A DNA stretch of 64,000 nucleotides. Origin: Xanthomonas arboricola pv. juglandis (GTDB taxonomy: Bacteria; Pseudomonadota; Gammaproteobacteria; Xanthomonadales; Xanthomonadaceae). The position numbers and the translations under genes were made by a program. Below, in pieces: positions 45,926 to 56,200 of the stretch (its first letter is position 1; each line of letters begins with the position of its first letter). The notes below the pieces were generated by a model. That model did no database searches. It saw only the letters and a program-made list of their open reading frames with translations, and was not told the DNA's origin. The DNA lies in the NCBI RefSeq assembly GCF_001013475.1, contig NZ_JZEF01000003.1, positions 186,001 through 250,000 of the forward strand. The letters are read 5' to 3'.

Positions 45926-46468
45926 ATGGACGAATCACTGACACTCAACGGAGACGGTTTCGTGCTGCGTCGCTGGCGCCAGGACGACCTGGACGCCTTG
46001 CTGCGGCATGCCAACGACCCGCTGGTGCCGCGTGGATTGAGCGAGCGCTTCCCGCATCCGTATACGCGCGCCGATGGCGAGGCCTTCCTGGCCGGACGCG
46101 TGGTCGACCTGCAGCATCCGGTGCTGGCCATCGAGATCGACGGCCAGGCCTGCGGCACGATCGCGGTGCGTCCGGGGCAGGGCGAGCGACGCTTTTCGGG
46201 CGAGCTGGGCTACTGGATCGGCAGTGCGTACTGGGGCCGTGGCTGGATGACGCGCATCGTGGGCGCGTACGTGCCCTGGGCAATGCAGACCTTGCCGCTC
46301 TATCGCGTCCAGGCCACCGTGCTCGACACTAACCCGGCATCGGCCAGAGTGCTGCTGCGCAATGGCTTCGTCGAAGAGGGCTGCAGCCGCTGCGCGATCA
46401 TGCGGCCGGATGGGCTGCACGATTTGCGCGTGTTCGCGCGGGTGGAGTTGCCGGCCGATCTGGACTGA
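45926..46468 (+). CDS. GNAT-family N-acetyltransferase, RimJ/RimL-like
   Basis: A 180-residue GCN5-related acetyltransferase. It opens GFVLRRWRQDDLDALLRHAND, the usual RimJ/RimL-type start, has motif A ELGYWIGSAYWGRGWMTRIV (acetyl-CoA binding) and YRVQATVLDTNPASARVLLRNGFVEEG, the typical motif B. It may acetylate the N-terminus of a ribosomal protein or a small amine; the substrate is not evident. GAGGG lies about 9 bases before the ATG. It appears to be a single-gene unit. Confidence 0.88.
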   Translation: MDESLTLNGDGFVLRRWRQDDLDALLRHANDPLVPRGLSERFPHPYTRADGEAFLAGRVVDLQHPVLAIEIDGQACGTIAVRPGQGERRFSGELGYWIGSAYWGRGWMTRIVGAYVPWAMQTLPLYRVQATVLDTNPASARVLLRNGFVEEGCSRCAIMRPDGLHDLRVFARVELPADLD

Positions 46469-46791
46469 TCCCGGCCACGTGCGCTGGCGAACGCGTTGGC
46501 CAAGCGCATTTGCACGCGGCGGGTTGGCGCAGATCCGTCACCGGCATCGGCACCGGTCCCGCGTGTCCTGCATAGCGTCAACGTCAACCCGATTCACCCG
46601 AGCTGCAGGGCCTCGAAGGCCGCGCGTCGGCTACCTCGTATACGGCTCGTTGCGCCAGTGGCTTACCATCGTCGCCAATGCGTTTGCACCGCCGGCTGTG
46701 CCGGCCTGCAGGATGACGAACACCGCTGGTGGCGGAAGGGGCGATTCGGTCCCCGCAGCGCCGGCAAGTAACACGAACCCTGGATACGACG
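46469..46791. other. Non-coding gap before the RNA methyltransferase
   Basis: About 323 bases in which no gene, terminator or clear promoter was recognised. Confidence 0.4.
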
Positions 46792-47715
46792 ATGACACAG
46801 CATGATGGACGGGGCGGACGACCGCCGCGCGATGGCGGCAGCTCCGGCGCCTCGCACAATCCTTGGGGCCGCGCCGCGCCGCGCACACCGGCAGCGCGCT
46901 CGCCGGCACAGCAGACGCCAACGGCTTACACGCCTGCTGCTGCGCAGTCCGCGGCTTCGTCGTCCGGCGGCAACGCGCGCGAGCTGCGGCTGTACGGCAT
47001 CAACGCAGTGCAGGCCGTGTTCAAGGCGCGCCCGGAGGCGGTACGCAAGCTGTATCTGAGCGAGACGCGCATTCCGCAGTTCAAGGCCTTGCTGGCTTGG
47101 TGCGTGGCCCAGCGCATCGGTTACCGCGTGGTCGAGGAAGCCGATCTCAGCAAGCTCGCCGCCAGCACCCATCACGAGGGCGTGGTGGCCGATGTGCTGC
47201 GCGTCGCCCCGCAGCCGTTGCAGGACTGGCTGGCCGCGTTGCCGCAGGGACCGGTGCTGGCGCTGTGGCTGGATGGCGTGGGCAACCCGCACAACTTCGG
47301 CGCGATCCTGCGCTCGTCCGCGCACTTCGGGGTGGCCGGCCTGCTGCTGCCTGCCGGCTCCACGCTGGGTCTGTCCGGTGCAGCCGCGCGCGTGGCCGAA
47401 GGTGGCGCCGAAGCGGTGCCGCTGGTGCAACTGCCCGACACCGCGACGGCGATGGCGCAGCTGCGTCAGGCCGGTTTCGCAGTGGCGGCCACGCTGGTGG
47501 AGGGCGGGCAGGACGTGTTCGCCGCCGCGCTGCCGCAGCGGCTGGTGTATGTGATGGGCGCGGAGAGCGAGGGCATGGACCGCCAGTTCGCGCGCGATTG
47601 CGACCTGCAGTTGTCGATCCGCGGCAGCGGCAAGGTGGAAAGCCTCAACGTGGCCTCGGCCACCGCCGTGTTCCAGGCCGCCTGGCGTGCCCGCGCGTTG
47701 GGTGGAGAGTCGTGA
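46792..47715 (+). CDS. SpoU-family RNA 2'-O-methyltransferase (YfiF/RlmB-like)
   Basis: A 307-residue SPOUT methyltransferase. After a low-complexity, Arg/Gly/Pro/Ala-rich N-terminus of about 60 residues come a substrate-binding domain (RLYGINAVQAVFKARPEAV) and the trefoil-knot catalytic domain with motif 1 GVGNPHNFGAILRSSAHFG, motif 2 VYVMGAESEGMD and motif 3 KVESLNVASATAVF. These mark TrmH/RlmB-type enzymes that methylate a ribose in rRNA or tRNA; the long N-terminus is closer to YfiF. The target is unknown. Its stop overlaps the ATG of the esterase gene. Confidence 0.9.
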   Translation: MTQHDGRGGRPPRDGGSSGASHNPWGRAAPRTPAARSPAQQTPTAYTPAAAQSAASSSGGNARELRLYGINAVQAVFKARPEAVRKLYLSETRIPQFKALLAWCVAQRIGYRVVEEADLSKLAASTHHEGVVADVLRVAPQPLQDWLAALPQGPVLALWLDGVGNPHNFGAILRSSAHFGVAGLLLPAGSTLGLSGAAARVAEGGAEAVPLVQLPDTATAMAQLRQAGFAVAATLVEGGQDVFAAALPQRLVYVMGAESEGMDRQFARDCDLQLSIRGSGKVESLNVASATAVFQAAWRARALGGES

Positions 47716-49226
47716 TGCGCCTGTGTGCCGGTCTGCTTGCCGCCGCTTGTGCGTTGAGCGTCAGCGCGCATGCTGCAGCGGCCTCCACGCCTGCCGCACC
47801 GCCTCAGGTGCGCACTGATCACGGCCTGGTGCGCGGGCAGTGGCAGGACGACGGCAGTGCGGTGTTTCGCGCGATTCCGTTTGCCGCGCCACCGCTGGGT
47901 GCGTTGCGTTGGCAGCCGCCGCAACCGGCCGCTGCCTGGTCGGACGTGCGCGATGCCACCCGGGCCGCCACCCCGTGCGTGCAACCGGCGCTGGGCTGGA
48001 ACGACGCCATGGCCCGCCGCGGTACGGAAGATTGTCTTTACGTCGAAGTGCAGACGCCAGCGCTGCAGCCGGCCAAGCCGCTGCCGGTGTTCGTCTGGAT
48101 CCACGGCGGCGCCAATGTGGCCGGCGGCGCCGATGGCCATCTGCCGACTAACCTGGTCGCACAGGACATGCTGGTGGTGACGCTGCAGTACCGGCTCGGT
48201 GCGCTCGGCTTCCTGTCGCTGCCGGAATTGCGCGATGGCGACCATCAAGCCGCCGGCAACTATGCCTTGCTCGATCAGATCGCCGCGTTGCAGTGGGTGC
48301 GCGACAATATCGCGCAGTTCGGTGGCGACCCTGCGCGGGTCACCATCGCCGGACAGTCGGCCGGTGGCCAGGATGTCGGCTTGCTGATGCTCAGCCCGCT
48401 GGCACGCGGCCTGTTTTCGGCGGCGATCGAGCAGAGCGGCACTGCCGGGTTCGGATTGCCGGCGCGTTCGCTGGAAGACAATCGCGCGCTGGGTGTGGAG
48501 ATCGCCAAGCGTGCAGGTATCGACGACCCCGCCACGCGTCTGGCGCAGCTGCGCGCGCTGCCGGTGGAGCAGCTGATCAAGGCCGGGCAGGATGTCGACG
48601 TGCCGGCACTGGATGACGATGGCTACATCTGGCTGCAGGCGGTCGTTGATGGGCGCGTGCTGCCGCGTGCGCCGGCCGCGTTGCTGGCCGACGGCGCGCA
48701 GGCCAAGGTGCCGCTGTTGATCGGCTATGTGGTGCAGGAGCTGGAATACGGCGGCAAACAGGGTGCGCAGGCGCGGCTGCGTCGCGACTATCCGGCGCAG
48801 GCCGATGCCGTGCTGCAGGCGCAACGCACGCATGCGGCGCAGCGTGCCGCACGGCAGGGCGATGCAGCGATGCAGCTGTCCACCGATCTGACCTTCCGTT
48901 GCCCGGCAGTGACTGTGGCCCAGCATCAGGCCGCGCTCGGCGTGCCGGTGTGGCATTACGTGTTCGATACCGCCGCACCGGGCGGGCAGGTCACGCATAG
49001 CGCCGAGCTGCCGTTCCTGTTCAAGGGTCTGCCGATCGGCCAGCCGCCGGTGAGTCTGCAGCGCTATTGGGCCGCGTTCGTGCAGCGTGGCAATCCCAAC
49101 ACCAAGGGCTTGCCGGCCTGGCCTGCATTTGCGCCCAAGCATGCGGCACTGCAGTTCGACGCCAGTGGCGTGCGCCCGCTCAAGGATGCACGCCCGGCGG
49201 TGTGCGCAGGCGTGGACCTGCCGTAA
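47715..49226 (+). CDS. Secreted type-B carboxylesterase
   Basis: A 503-residue alpha/beta-hydrolase of the carboxylesterase/cholinesterase family with a signal peptide (MRLCAGLLAAACALSVSAHA). It has the oxyanion-hole motif VWIHGGANVAGG, EDCLYVEV, and the nucleophile elbow AGQSAGG with Ser215. The late block THSAELPFLF contains the likely catalytic His (ELPFLF is the usual neighbourhood). It should hydrolyse esters in the periplasm or outside the cell, perhaps plant-derived, which is a guess. Its start overlaps the upstream methyltransferase stop by one base. Confidence 0.9.
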   Translation: MRLCAGLLAAACALSVSAHAAAASTPAAPPQVRTDHGLVRGQWQDDGSAVFRAIPFAAPPLGALRWQPPQPAAAWSDVRDATRAATPCVQPALGWNDAMARRGTEDCLYVEVQTPALQPAKPLPVFVWIHGGANVAGGADGHLPTNLVAQDMLVVTLQYRLGALGFLSLPELRDGDHQAAGNYALLDQIAALQWVRDNIAQFGGDPARVTIAGQSAGGQDVGLLMLSPLARGLFSAAIEQSGTAGFGLPARSLEDNRALGVEIAKRAGIDDPATRLAQLRALPVEQLIKAGQDVDVPALDDDGYIWLQAVVDGRVLPRAPAALLADGAQAKVPLLIGYVVQELEYGGKQGAQARLRRDYPAQADAVLQAQRTHAAQRAARQGDAAMQLSTDLTFRCPAVTVAQHQAALGVPVWHYVFDTAAPGGQVTHSAELPFLFKGLPIGQPPVSLQRYWAAFVQRGNPNTKGLPAWPAFAPKHAALQFDASGVRPLKDARPAVCAGVDLP

Positions 49227-49281
49227 TCGATCGCGCGTACCGCCACGGTACGCGCGATTGACTCAATGCAACTCAATTAAC

Positions 49282-50769
49282 TCAGCGTGCGCAGCCCGGC
49301 CCGCCAAAGTAGAAGCCGCCGTTCTGCATTTCCGGCGACAGCGTGGTGCGGGTGACCCCTGCGCCCAACGCATACGGATAGGTGTAACCGGCCATCGCCA
49401 GCGTGTAGCAGGACGGCTGCTCCACATTCAGGCTCGACAGGCGCTGCGCGGGATGGGTGGCCATCGCCGCATCGCGATAGAAGTGGTTGGCCTGGAAGGC
49501 GGCCTGGCGATAGCCTGCGTTGGCAAATCGGCCACTGCCCATCGGTGCGCTGGGGCGACCATCCCAGGTCGAAATTTCGCCGCCCGCAGAGATGAAGATG
49601 TTCGCGCTGCCCTCGGCAATATCGCCCGCGTAAAGCTCGGATTTGTAGTAGCCGATCCATTCGCCATTCAAACCGAACCACCAGTAGCCGTCGGCATTGC
49701 GCTGGAACTCCACATGCAGCATTGCCTGCTTGCCGCCTGCGGTGCTGAAGCCACCGGCCGGTGCTGCACCAAGCACGTTGGCAGTGCTGGTCTGCACGAA
49801 GTCGGTGCAATCCAGGTTGTGGCAACCGGTGGTGATGTAGCCATCCTGGGTGGAGTAGATAAACAGGATCGGCCGCGTGCCCCAACCGGCCCCGGGCTGT
49901 GTCTGCCAACCGGCTTCCAGCGTCTGGATCACGCCCTGGCGGGTGTAACCACCCAGCCAGATCTGGCTGATCGATTGCCCATCGTTGGCGGTGACGGTCG
50001 GCACCCAGGTGTTGAGATCGGCGCCGGCACCGGTCACCGGCGAGCCGGCGGTGTCCAGGTAGATGGTGGAGTAGTAATGCACCACCGATGCCGCCTCCTG
50101 CGCCGCCGGCGCGGCATCCGCCTGCCTGGGCGCAATCACGCTAGGGGTGGTGCCACGCAGAAAGCTGCGCAGATCCGCATGCTTGCTGATCTCGGCCAGG
50201 CCGATGCGTTCTAGCGGCACGCTGCCTGTGTCGCACCGTTGCACCGTATCGATCGGCATGACGGTGCCGATGTTGCCCGAGGTGGCGGGCGGCGCCGCCG
50301 GCGCGCTGCCATCGCGCAGTGCCGGCTGCTGCTCACGCGGAATGCAGTCGAACACCTTGCCGTCCTGGTGCACGCTGCGCAGCACCGTCAGGCCGTTGTA
50401 ACGGTTGAACACATAGCGCTGCATTTCGGCGAACGCGCTGGGGCTGCTGACCTTGGCCGTGGCACCACGCGTGGCGTAACCGAGCTGCGCCTGCGCATCC
50501 AGAAACTTCTTGAAGTCACGCGTGACCTGCGGAAATGCACGCGATGCCTGCAGCGACGTACGCAGCGTATCGCGCCGCACGGCTGCGATGCTTGCGGTGG
50601 CAGGTGTTCGCAGCAGCGGTGGCATCAGTGTGTCGATGCTGCGGTCGCTGCTGGCCGAGATCGATGGCGGTAGCAGCGTGGCGGCGCCAACGGCGGGAGC
50701 CAGTGCACAAACGCAGAGCGCAGCAATGGCGCGGCCGATCGACATCGGCCGATGAGAACGGAAGATCAT
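49282..50769 (-). CDS. Secreted neprosin-domain protein (putative prolyl endopeptidase)
   Basis: A 495-residue exported protein. The signal peptide is at about residues 9-30 (MSIGRAIAALCVCALAPAVGA). The N-terminal half (to about 240) is not recognised and may be a propeptide. The C-terminal 240 residues match the neprosin domain (formerly DUF239) best known from plants: GYWWFGLNGEWIGYYKSELY, ISAGGEISTWDG, PMGSGRFANAGYRQAAF and the terminal FYFGGPGC. Plant neprosin is a glutamate-type endopeptidase cutting after proline. The catalytic glutamates cannot be placed with certainty by eye, though GEWIGYY and GGEIS are candidates. AGGGG lies 8 bases before the ATG at 50769. Confidence 0.8.
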   Translation of the reverse strand: MIFRSHRPMSIGRAIAALCVCALAPAVGAATLLPPSISASSDRSIDTLMPPLLRTPATASIAAVRRDTLRTSLQASRAFPQVTRDFKKFLDAQAQLGYATRGATAKVSSPSAFAEMQRYVFNRYNGLTVLRSVHQDGKVFDCIPREQQPALRDGSAPAAPPATSGNIGTVMPIDTVQRCDTGSVPLERIGLAEISKHADLRSFLRGTTPSVIAPRQADAAPAAQEAASVVHYYSTIYLDTAGSPVTGAGADLNTWVPTVTANDGQSISQIWLGGYTRQGVIQTLEAGWQTQPGAGWGTRPILFIYSTQDGYITTGCHNLDCTDFVQTSTANVLGAAPAGGFSTAGGKQAMLHVEFQRNADGYWWFGLNGEWIGYYKSELYAGDIAEGSANIFISAGGEISTWDGRPSAPMGSGRFANAGYRQAAFQANHFYRDAAMATHPAQRLSSLNVEQPSCYTLAMAGYTYPYALGAGVTRTTLSPEMQNGGFYFGGPGCAR

Positions 50770-51070
50770 GTGTTTTCCCCTGGCGCCGGAACGGAACTGC
50801 CTGCACGCGGCGCATCATGCAGGACAGCGCCTTCAGTCTGCAGTGGCATCCGGGCTTGGCTAGCCGGCGCATGCCTGCTTTGAAGGCGTGCGCATCCTAA
50901 CTGCCTAAAAAACAAATGGATCGGCAGACACGCATTGCGTGATATCAGGCACACCGCAAGCGCAATGCGCTAAGCGGATGCCGTGCCGATGGTCATGCAC
51001 ACCCTTGCGTACGGCGCGTTGCCGGTGCGCAAAGGTGTGCACGGTCACCCCACCATAAGCATGGCTGTTC
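50770..51070. other. Non-coding gap between the neprosin and GH97 genes
   Basis: About 301 bases, no gene. It holds an inverted repeat (TGCACACCCTTGCG at 50996-51009 and CGCAAAGGTGTGCA at 51028-51041, one mismatch, 18-base loop) just past the GH97 stop. There is no T run, so it may be a weak terminator or an operator for the neprosin gene. Confidence 0.5.
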
Positions 51071-53035
51071 TTACTTTTTTTGCAGTCGCACGGCCGCGCC
51101 ACCGTTTGCAGCCAATGGCAGCTGTAAGCTGTCCTTGGAGGTAAGTTTGCGCGTGTCGATACGTACCTCCGTCGGGGCCTCGCCATCGGCGTAGATGGTG
51201 GCGGTCCAGCTGCCCTTGCCCAGGAATGCCAGCGGCAAGGTCAGCGTGCGTGCCTGCTCGTTGGTCATTGCGCCCACGTACCAGTCCTTGCCGCTACGCC
51301 GCGCCAGCGCGATGTGCTCGCCGATCGCGCCATCGAGTGCGCGTGTCTCATCCCAGCTCGCCGGCACATCGCGCAGGAACTGCGCTGCCGGCACGTGTTC
51401 GTATTGTTCCGGACTGTCGGCGACCACCGCGAACGGGCTTTCGTAGACCACATACATCGCCAGTTGCTGCGCACGTGTGGTCATCACCTGCGGTGCGATG
51501 TGCTGCATCTTGAACTCGGCCGGGCGCACATTGCGGAAGCCGCCCGGTGTGTAATCCATCGGCCCGAGCAACATGCGCGTAAACGGCAGCGTGAGGTTGT
51601 GGGTGGCGGTGATGCGCGTGGTCCACTTGTTGTACTCGGCGCCGAGTACGCCTTCCTGCGTGAGGTAATTGGGATAGGTGCGGGTCAGGCCGGTCGGGTG
51701 ATAGGCGCCATGCAGATCCACCAGCAGTTTGTGCTCGGCGGCCTTGGCTAACAGGCGGTGGTAGAAATCCACCATCTGCTGGTCGTCGCGGTCCATGAAG
51801 TCGACCTTGATGCCCTTGATGCCGAGCTGCTGATACCAGGCGAGTGCTTCGTCCATGTGCGCATCCAGCGCGCGCCAATGCGCCCATAGCCACAGCCCGA
51901 CATCGCGCTGCCGTGCGTAGGCCACCAGACCCGGCAGGTCGAGCTGCTCCACCGGGCGGCGGATATCGGCATCGACGTTGTACTGGCCATCGCCGGTGCT
52001 GCCGAAATACCAGCCATCGTCGATCAGCATGTATTGCAGTTTCAATTGCTGCGCGTGATCGATGTAGCGCTGAATCGTGGCGGTATTCATGCCCGGCTGG
52101 GCCACGCCACTGGCCAGTGAGCCGGACCACCAATCCCATGCCGATTTGCCCGCGTGCACCCAGCTCGCATCGAAGGCCGGCGGCGGGTTGAGTGCGGAAA
52201 TCAGATTGGATTCGATCAGGCTGGCCGGGCTGTCACCCAGCATGATCACCCGCCACGGCGTGGCGAAATTGCGGCCCTTGGCATCAAAGCTGACGGCCAG
52301 CTTGGGGTCGTCCAGGCGTGGCGATAATTTCGCCGACACGCCCAGGCTGCCATCCTCGCGGCCGGTGAGATACAAGCCGGCATAATCGCGCAGGTTCGCC
52401 TCGGCAATTGCCAGCGTGGTGCCGCTGGCATCGGTCTGGCACACCAGCGGCAACTCGAGCAGATTGTGCGGGCGCAATCTGGACGCGGCGATCGCATCGT
52501 ATTCGCCCTCGTGGCTGGTGCCGAAGCGGCCCAGGTTCAAGGTCCAGCATGGGTAATCGCTGGGGAATGCAAAGCCGGTGAGCTCATTGCGAATCCGCAC
52601 CTCGCCGGCATTTGGCAGCACATAACGCAGCGCAACGCCGTCGTCGTAGGCGCGCAATTCCACCGTCAGGCGTCGCTGTTTGGGGTCCGACAACTGCACG
52701 CGCAATTGACGATAGTGATCGCGTGCCTGACGCGTCTTGCCCACGGGCAGGGCGAAGCGGCTGTCATGTGTTTCGGTGGTGCTGCCCTGCAGCGTCATCG
52801 CCTTGCCGAGCGTGTCGGCGCGGCCCAGATCCAGTCCGAGCGGGGCGTCGTCGAGCACGACTTTGTTGCGATACAGCACGCGATAGGTCGGCACGCCGCC
52901 CGCTCGCAGCGTGAATTCCACCTGCGTACGTGCGTCGGGCGACTGCACCTGCAAACGCTGTGCAGCTGCAGGCAGCGCGATCGAAAACAGCAAGGCGCAT
53001 GCGGCCGGTAATGCGGACTGGATCAGGTTTCGCAT
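51071..53035 (-). CDS. GH97-family alpha-glycosidase, retaining type
   Basis: A 654-residue exported glycosidase. It has a signal peptide (cleavage after PAAAQ), the N-terminal beta-super-sandwich of GH97 (RLQVQSPDARTQVEF; LRAYDDGVALRY), and the catalytic barrel (KLQYMLIDDGWYFG; KGIKVDFMDRDDQQM; LLVDLHGAYHPTG; YPNYLTQEGVLGAEYNKW). GH97 contains inverting alpha-glucosidases that use glutamate bases and retaining alpha-galactosidases that use an aspartate after KV. The Asp412 in IKVDF argues for the retaining type, so alpha-galactosidase is the best guess. Transcribed divergently from the GH2 gene across a 219-base region containing a LacI-type palindrome. Confidence 0.9.
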   Translation of the reverse strand: MRNLIQSALPAACALLFSIALPAAAQRLQVQSPDARTQVEFTLRAGGVPTYRVLYRNKVVLDDAPLGLDLGRADTLGKAMTLQGSTTETHDSRFALPVGKTRQARDHYRQLRVQLSDPKQRRLTVELRAYDDGVALRYVLPNAGEVRIRNELTGFAFPSDYPCWTLNLGRFGTSHEGEYDAIAASRLRPHNLLELPLVCQTDASGTTLAIAEANLRDYAGLYLTGREDGSLGVSAKLSPRLDDPKLAVSFDAKGRNFATPWRVIMLGDSPASLIESNLISALNPPPAFDASWVHAGKSAWDWWSGSLASGVAQPGMNTATIQRYIDHAQQLKLQYMLIDDGWYFGSTGDGQYNVDADIRRPVEQLDLPGLVAYARQRDVGLWLWAHWRALDAHMDEALAWYQQLGIKGIKVDFMDRDDQQMVDFYHRLLAKAAEHKLLVDLHGAYHPTGLTRTYPNYLTQEGVLGAEYNKWTTRITATHNLTLPFTRMLLGPMDYTPGGFRNVRPAEFKMQHIAPQVMTTRAQQLAMYVVYESPFAVVADSPEQYEHVPAAQFLRDVPASWDETRALDGAIGEHIALARRSGKDWYVGAMTNEQARTLTLPLAFLGKGSWTATIYADGEAPTEVRIDTRKLTSKDSLQLPLAANGGAAVRLQKK

Positions 53036-53097
53036 GGGTCCCTCCTCCTGGGAGCGCCTACCCTAACGCAGAAGTGTTGTCGTCGATATCCACCTGG

Positions 53098-53109
53098 GGT
53101 AACGTTACC
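53098..53109. promoter_or_regulatory. CG-centred palindrome, likely LacI-family operator
   Basis: GGTAACGTTACC is a perfect 12-base palindrome with the central CG expected of LacI/GalR-family operators. It sits between the divergent GH97 and GH2 genes, 63 bases from the GH97 start and 146 from the GH2 start. A LacI-family gene lies in the same cluster (60041-61093). No second copy was found by eye upstream of the TonB receptor or the lacI-like gene. Confidence 0.65.
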
Positions 53110-53254
53110 TCGCACCATGGCCGCTGAAACAGGGGCGGCAGCCACGGGCGGCATCACGGCAGATGCACTGACAAGGCGGCTACGCGTCGCTTTGACGGTT
53201 GCGCCGACGCGATGTGCACCGTTGCTTGGCAGTAGAGCTTGGGAGAGGCCTCTA

Positions 53255-56200
53255 ATGCTGATGGTTCGCAAGGCGTTCCGCCGTGGAGCGCTGTGGGTGT
53301 TGTGTGGTTGCATCGCGTGGACTGCAGTGGAGGCTGCACCCGCCGATGCCGATCCGCCCGGTCCCTACGACGTGCGCGTGCTCGCGGGCGGTGTCGGGCT
53401 GAGCAAGAAGCTCGCCGCCGGAACACCGCTGCTGGCCGCCGATGCGGATTGGAGCGTGTCCGGCTGGGTGCGGCCGTCCAGCGGGACGACCGGCCCGGCG
53501 TTGATTGCCGGTCTTGGCGATCCGCAGGCGGCTGGCCGATTCTTCGTCATCGACAACGGCATGCTGGGCTTTGCCCAAGGCGCAGATCATCTGCTGCGCA
53601 GCAAGCAGCAGATGCGTGCCGGTGTCTGGACGCAGGTCGCCGCGATTGCACAGGGCACGCGCCTGCGCTTGTACGCCAATGGCCGTCAGGTGGCCAGCGG
53701 CAGCGTGCAGCAAACCGCTGTCGCGGCCACGCTGGTGTTCGGTCCGCGCCAGCAACCGGTGGCGTATACGCAGCACTTCGGCGGCGAGATCGCAGGCTTT
53801 ACCGCACAGGCCGGTGCGCTGGATGCGGCGGCCATCGCACGGCTTGCCGGACAGACGCCGGATCCGGCGTTGCAGCGCTTCGAAGACGCATCGCCCGGCT
53901 GGCGCGTGCAGGTCAAACAGATGGCGGGGCAACTCGCACCGCAAGCGGCGGCGACCCTGCCGCGCAGTGCGGCGCCCTTCCCGGCGCCGGTCGCCAGGCC
54001 GGTGTCGGATGCGCCTGCGTTGCAGGCGCTGGATGCCGCCTCATGGCGGGTCGGCGCGTGGCAACTCGCTGCTGCGCCAGAGCTCGGTCAAGCCAGCGGT
54101 GCGACGCTGTCGCGCAGCGATTACGCCGCCGGCAACACCCGCTGGCGCGCCGCGACCGTACCGGGCACGGTGCTCACCACGCTGGTCGATCGTGGCGTGT
54201 ATCCGGACCCGGACATCGGCCTCAACAACATGGCGATTCCCGAATCGCTGAGCCGGCAGGACTGGTGGTACCGCAGCAGTTTCGATCTGCCGGCGTCACT
54301 GCAAGGCAAGCGACTGGAACTGCTGTTCAACGGCATCAACTACGCCGGCGAGATCTGGGTCAACGGCGCCCAGGTCGGGCGCACCCGGGGTGCCTTCGCA
54401 CGCGGTCGCTTCGATGTCGGCAAGCAGCTCAAGCCGGGCAGGAATGTCATCGCGGTGCGCGTGTCGCCACCGCCGCATCCCGGCATCGCGCACGAACAAT
54501 CGATGACGGCGGGCGTCGGCGAAAATGGCGGCATGCAGGCGCTGGACGGACCGACCTTCATCGCCAGCGAAGGCTGGGACTGGATTCCGGCGGTACGCGA
54601 TCGCAATGCCGGTCTCTGGCAGGACGTGCAACTGCATGCCACAGGTCCCGTGGCGCTGGGCGATACGCAGGTCGTCACCGCACGGTTGGCACCGGATCAC
54701 CGCCGTGCGGAACTCGAGATCAACGTGCCGCTGCGCAACGACACCGCCGCAGCAGTGCAGGGCACGCTGCAGGTGGCCTTCGGCGATGTGCGCATCCGGC
54801 GCGAGGTCAACGTACCGGCCGGTGGCAGCACGCTCAAGCTCACCGCCGCCGATACGCCGCAGCTGGTCGTCGCCAATCCACGCCTGTGGTGGCCAAACGG
54901 CTATGGCGAGCCTGCGCTGTATACCTTGCAGGCAAGTGTCGAGGTGGCCGGTGCGCCATCGGATGCGCGGCAGCTGCGCTTCGGCATTCGTCAGGTGACC
55001 TACGAGCTGTCGTTGTTCGACGACGATGGCGCGTTGCGTCGCGTCCTGGTCGATCTCAATCAAGCCCGGCAACGCGGCGAGCGCATCGTCGACGTGCGGC
55101 ATGCAGCGATCCGGCCGGTACCGGGTGGCAATGCGCAATCCCTGTATCCCGGCGCCCTGTCTTCGCCGGCCGTGCAAGTGCTCGACGACACCCGCCTGGC
55201 CCCGCATCTGGCGCTGCGCATCAACGGCGTGCGCATTGCGGTGAAGGGCGGCAACTGGGGCATGGACGATTGGCGCAAGCGGGTCTCGCGCGAGCGGCTG
55301 GAGCCGTATTTCCGCCTGCAGCGCGATGCGCACTTCAATGTGGTGCGCAACTGGGTGGGGCAGAACACCGAAGCCAGTTTCTTCGAGCTGGCCGACGAAT
55401 ACGGCATGCTGGTGTTCAACGACTTCTGGCAGTCCACCCAGGACTACAACATGGAGCCGGCCGACGCGGCGCTGTTCCTGGACAATGCCGCCGAGGTGAT
55501 CAAGCGCTTCCGCAATCATCCTTCGATCGTGCTGTGGTTCGGGCGCAACGAAGGCGTGCCGGCACCGATCCTCAATGAAGGCCTGGACAAGTTGGTTGCC
55601 GAACTCGATGGCACGCGCTGGTACACCGGCAGTTCCAACGAGATCAATCTGCAGGTCAGTGGCCCGTACAACTACCGCGAGCCGCTGGCGTACTTCAACA
55701 AACTGGCGCAGGGCTTTTCGGTGGAAGTGGGCACGCCGTTGTTCTCCACCCTGGAGTCGTTCAAGGCCTCCGTCCCGGCGGCGCAGGACCAGTGGCCGAT
55801 CAGCGATGCCTGGGCCTATCACGACTGGCACCAGTCCGGTAACGGCGACACCGCCAGCTTCATGCGTTCGCTCACCGACAAGCTTGGTGCGCCCACCAGC
55901 CTGGAAGATTTTGAGCGCAAGGCGCAGTTGCTCAACTACGACACCCATCGCGCCATCTTCGAAGGCTTCAACGCGCAGCTGTGGAGCAAGAACAGCGGGC
56001 GCCTGCTGTGGATGAGCCATCCGGCCTGGCCCAGCAACATGTGGCAGATCTACAGCCACGACTACGACACCCATGCGGCCTACTACGGTGTGCGCAATGC
56101 GGCAGAGATGCTGCATGTGCAGATGAACCTGCCCGGCCACGACGTGGTGGTGGTCAACAATGCGGCCGAGCCTGTGAGCGGCCTGCGCGTACGCGCGGAA

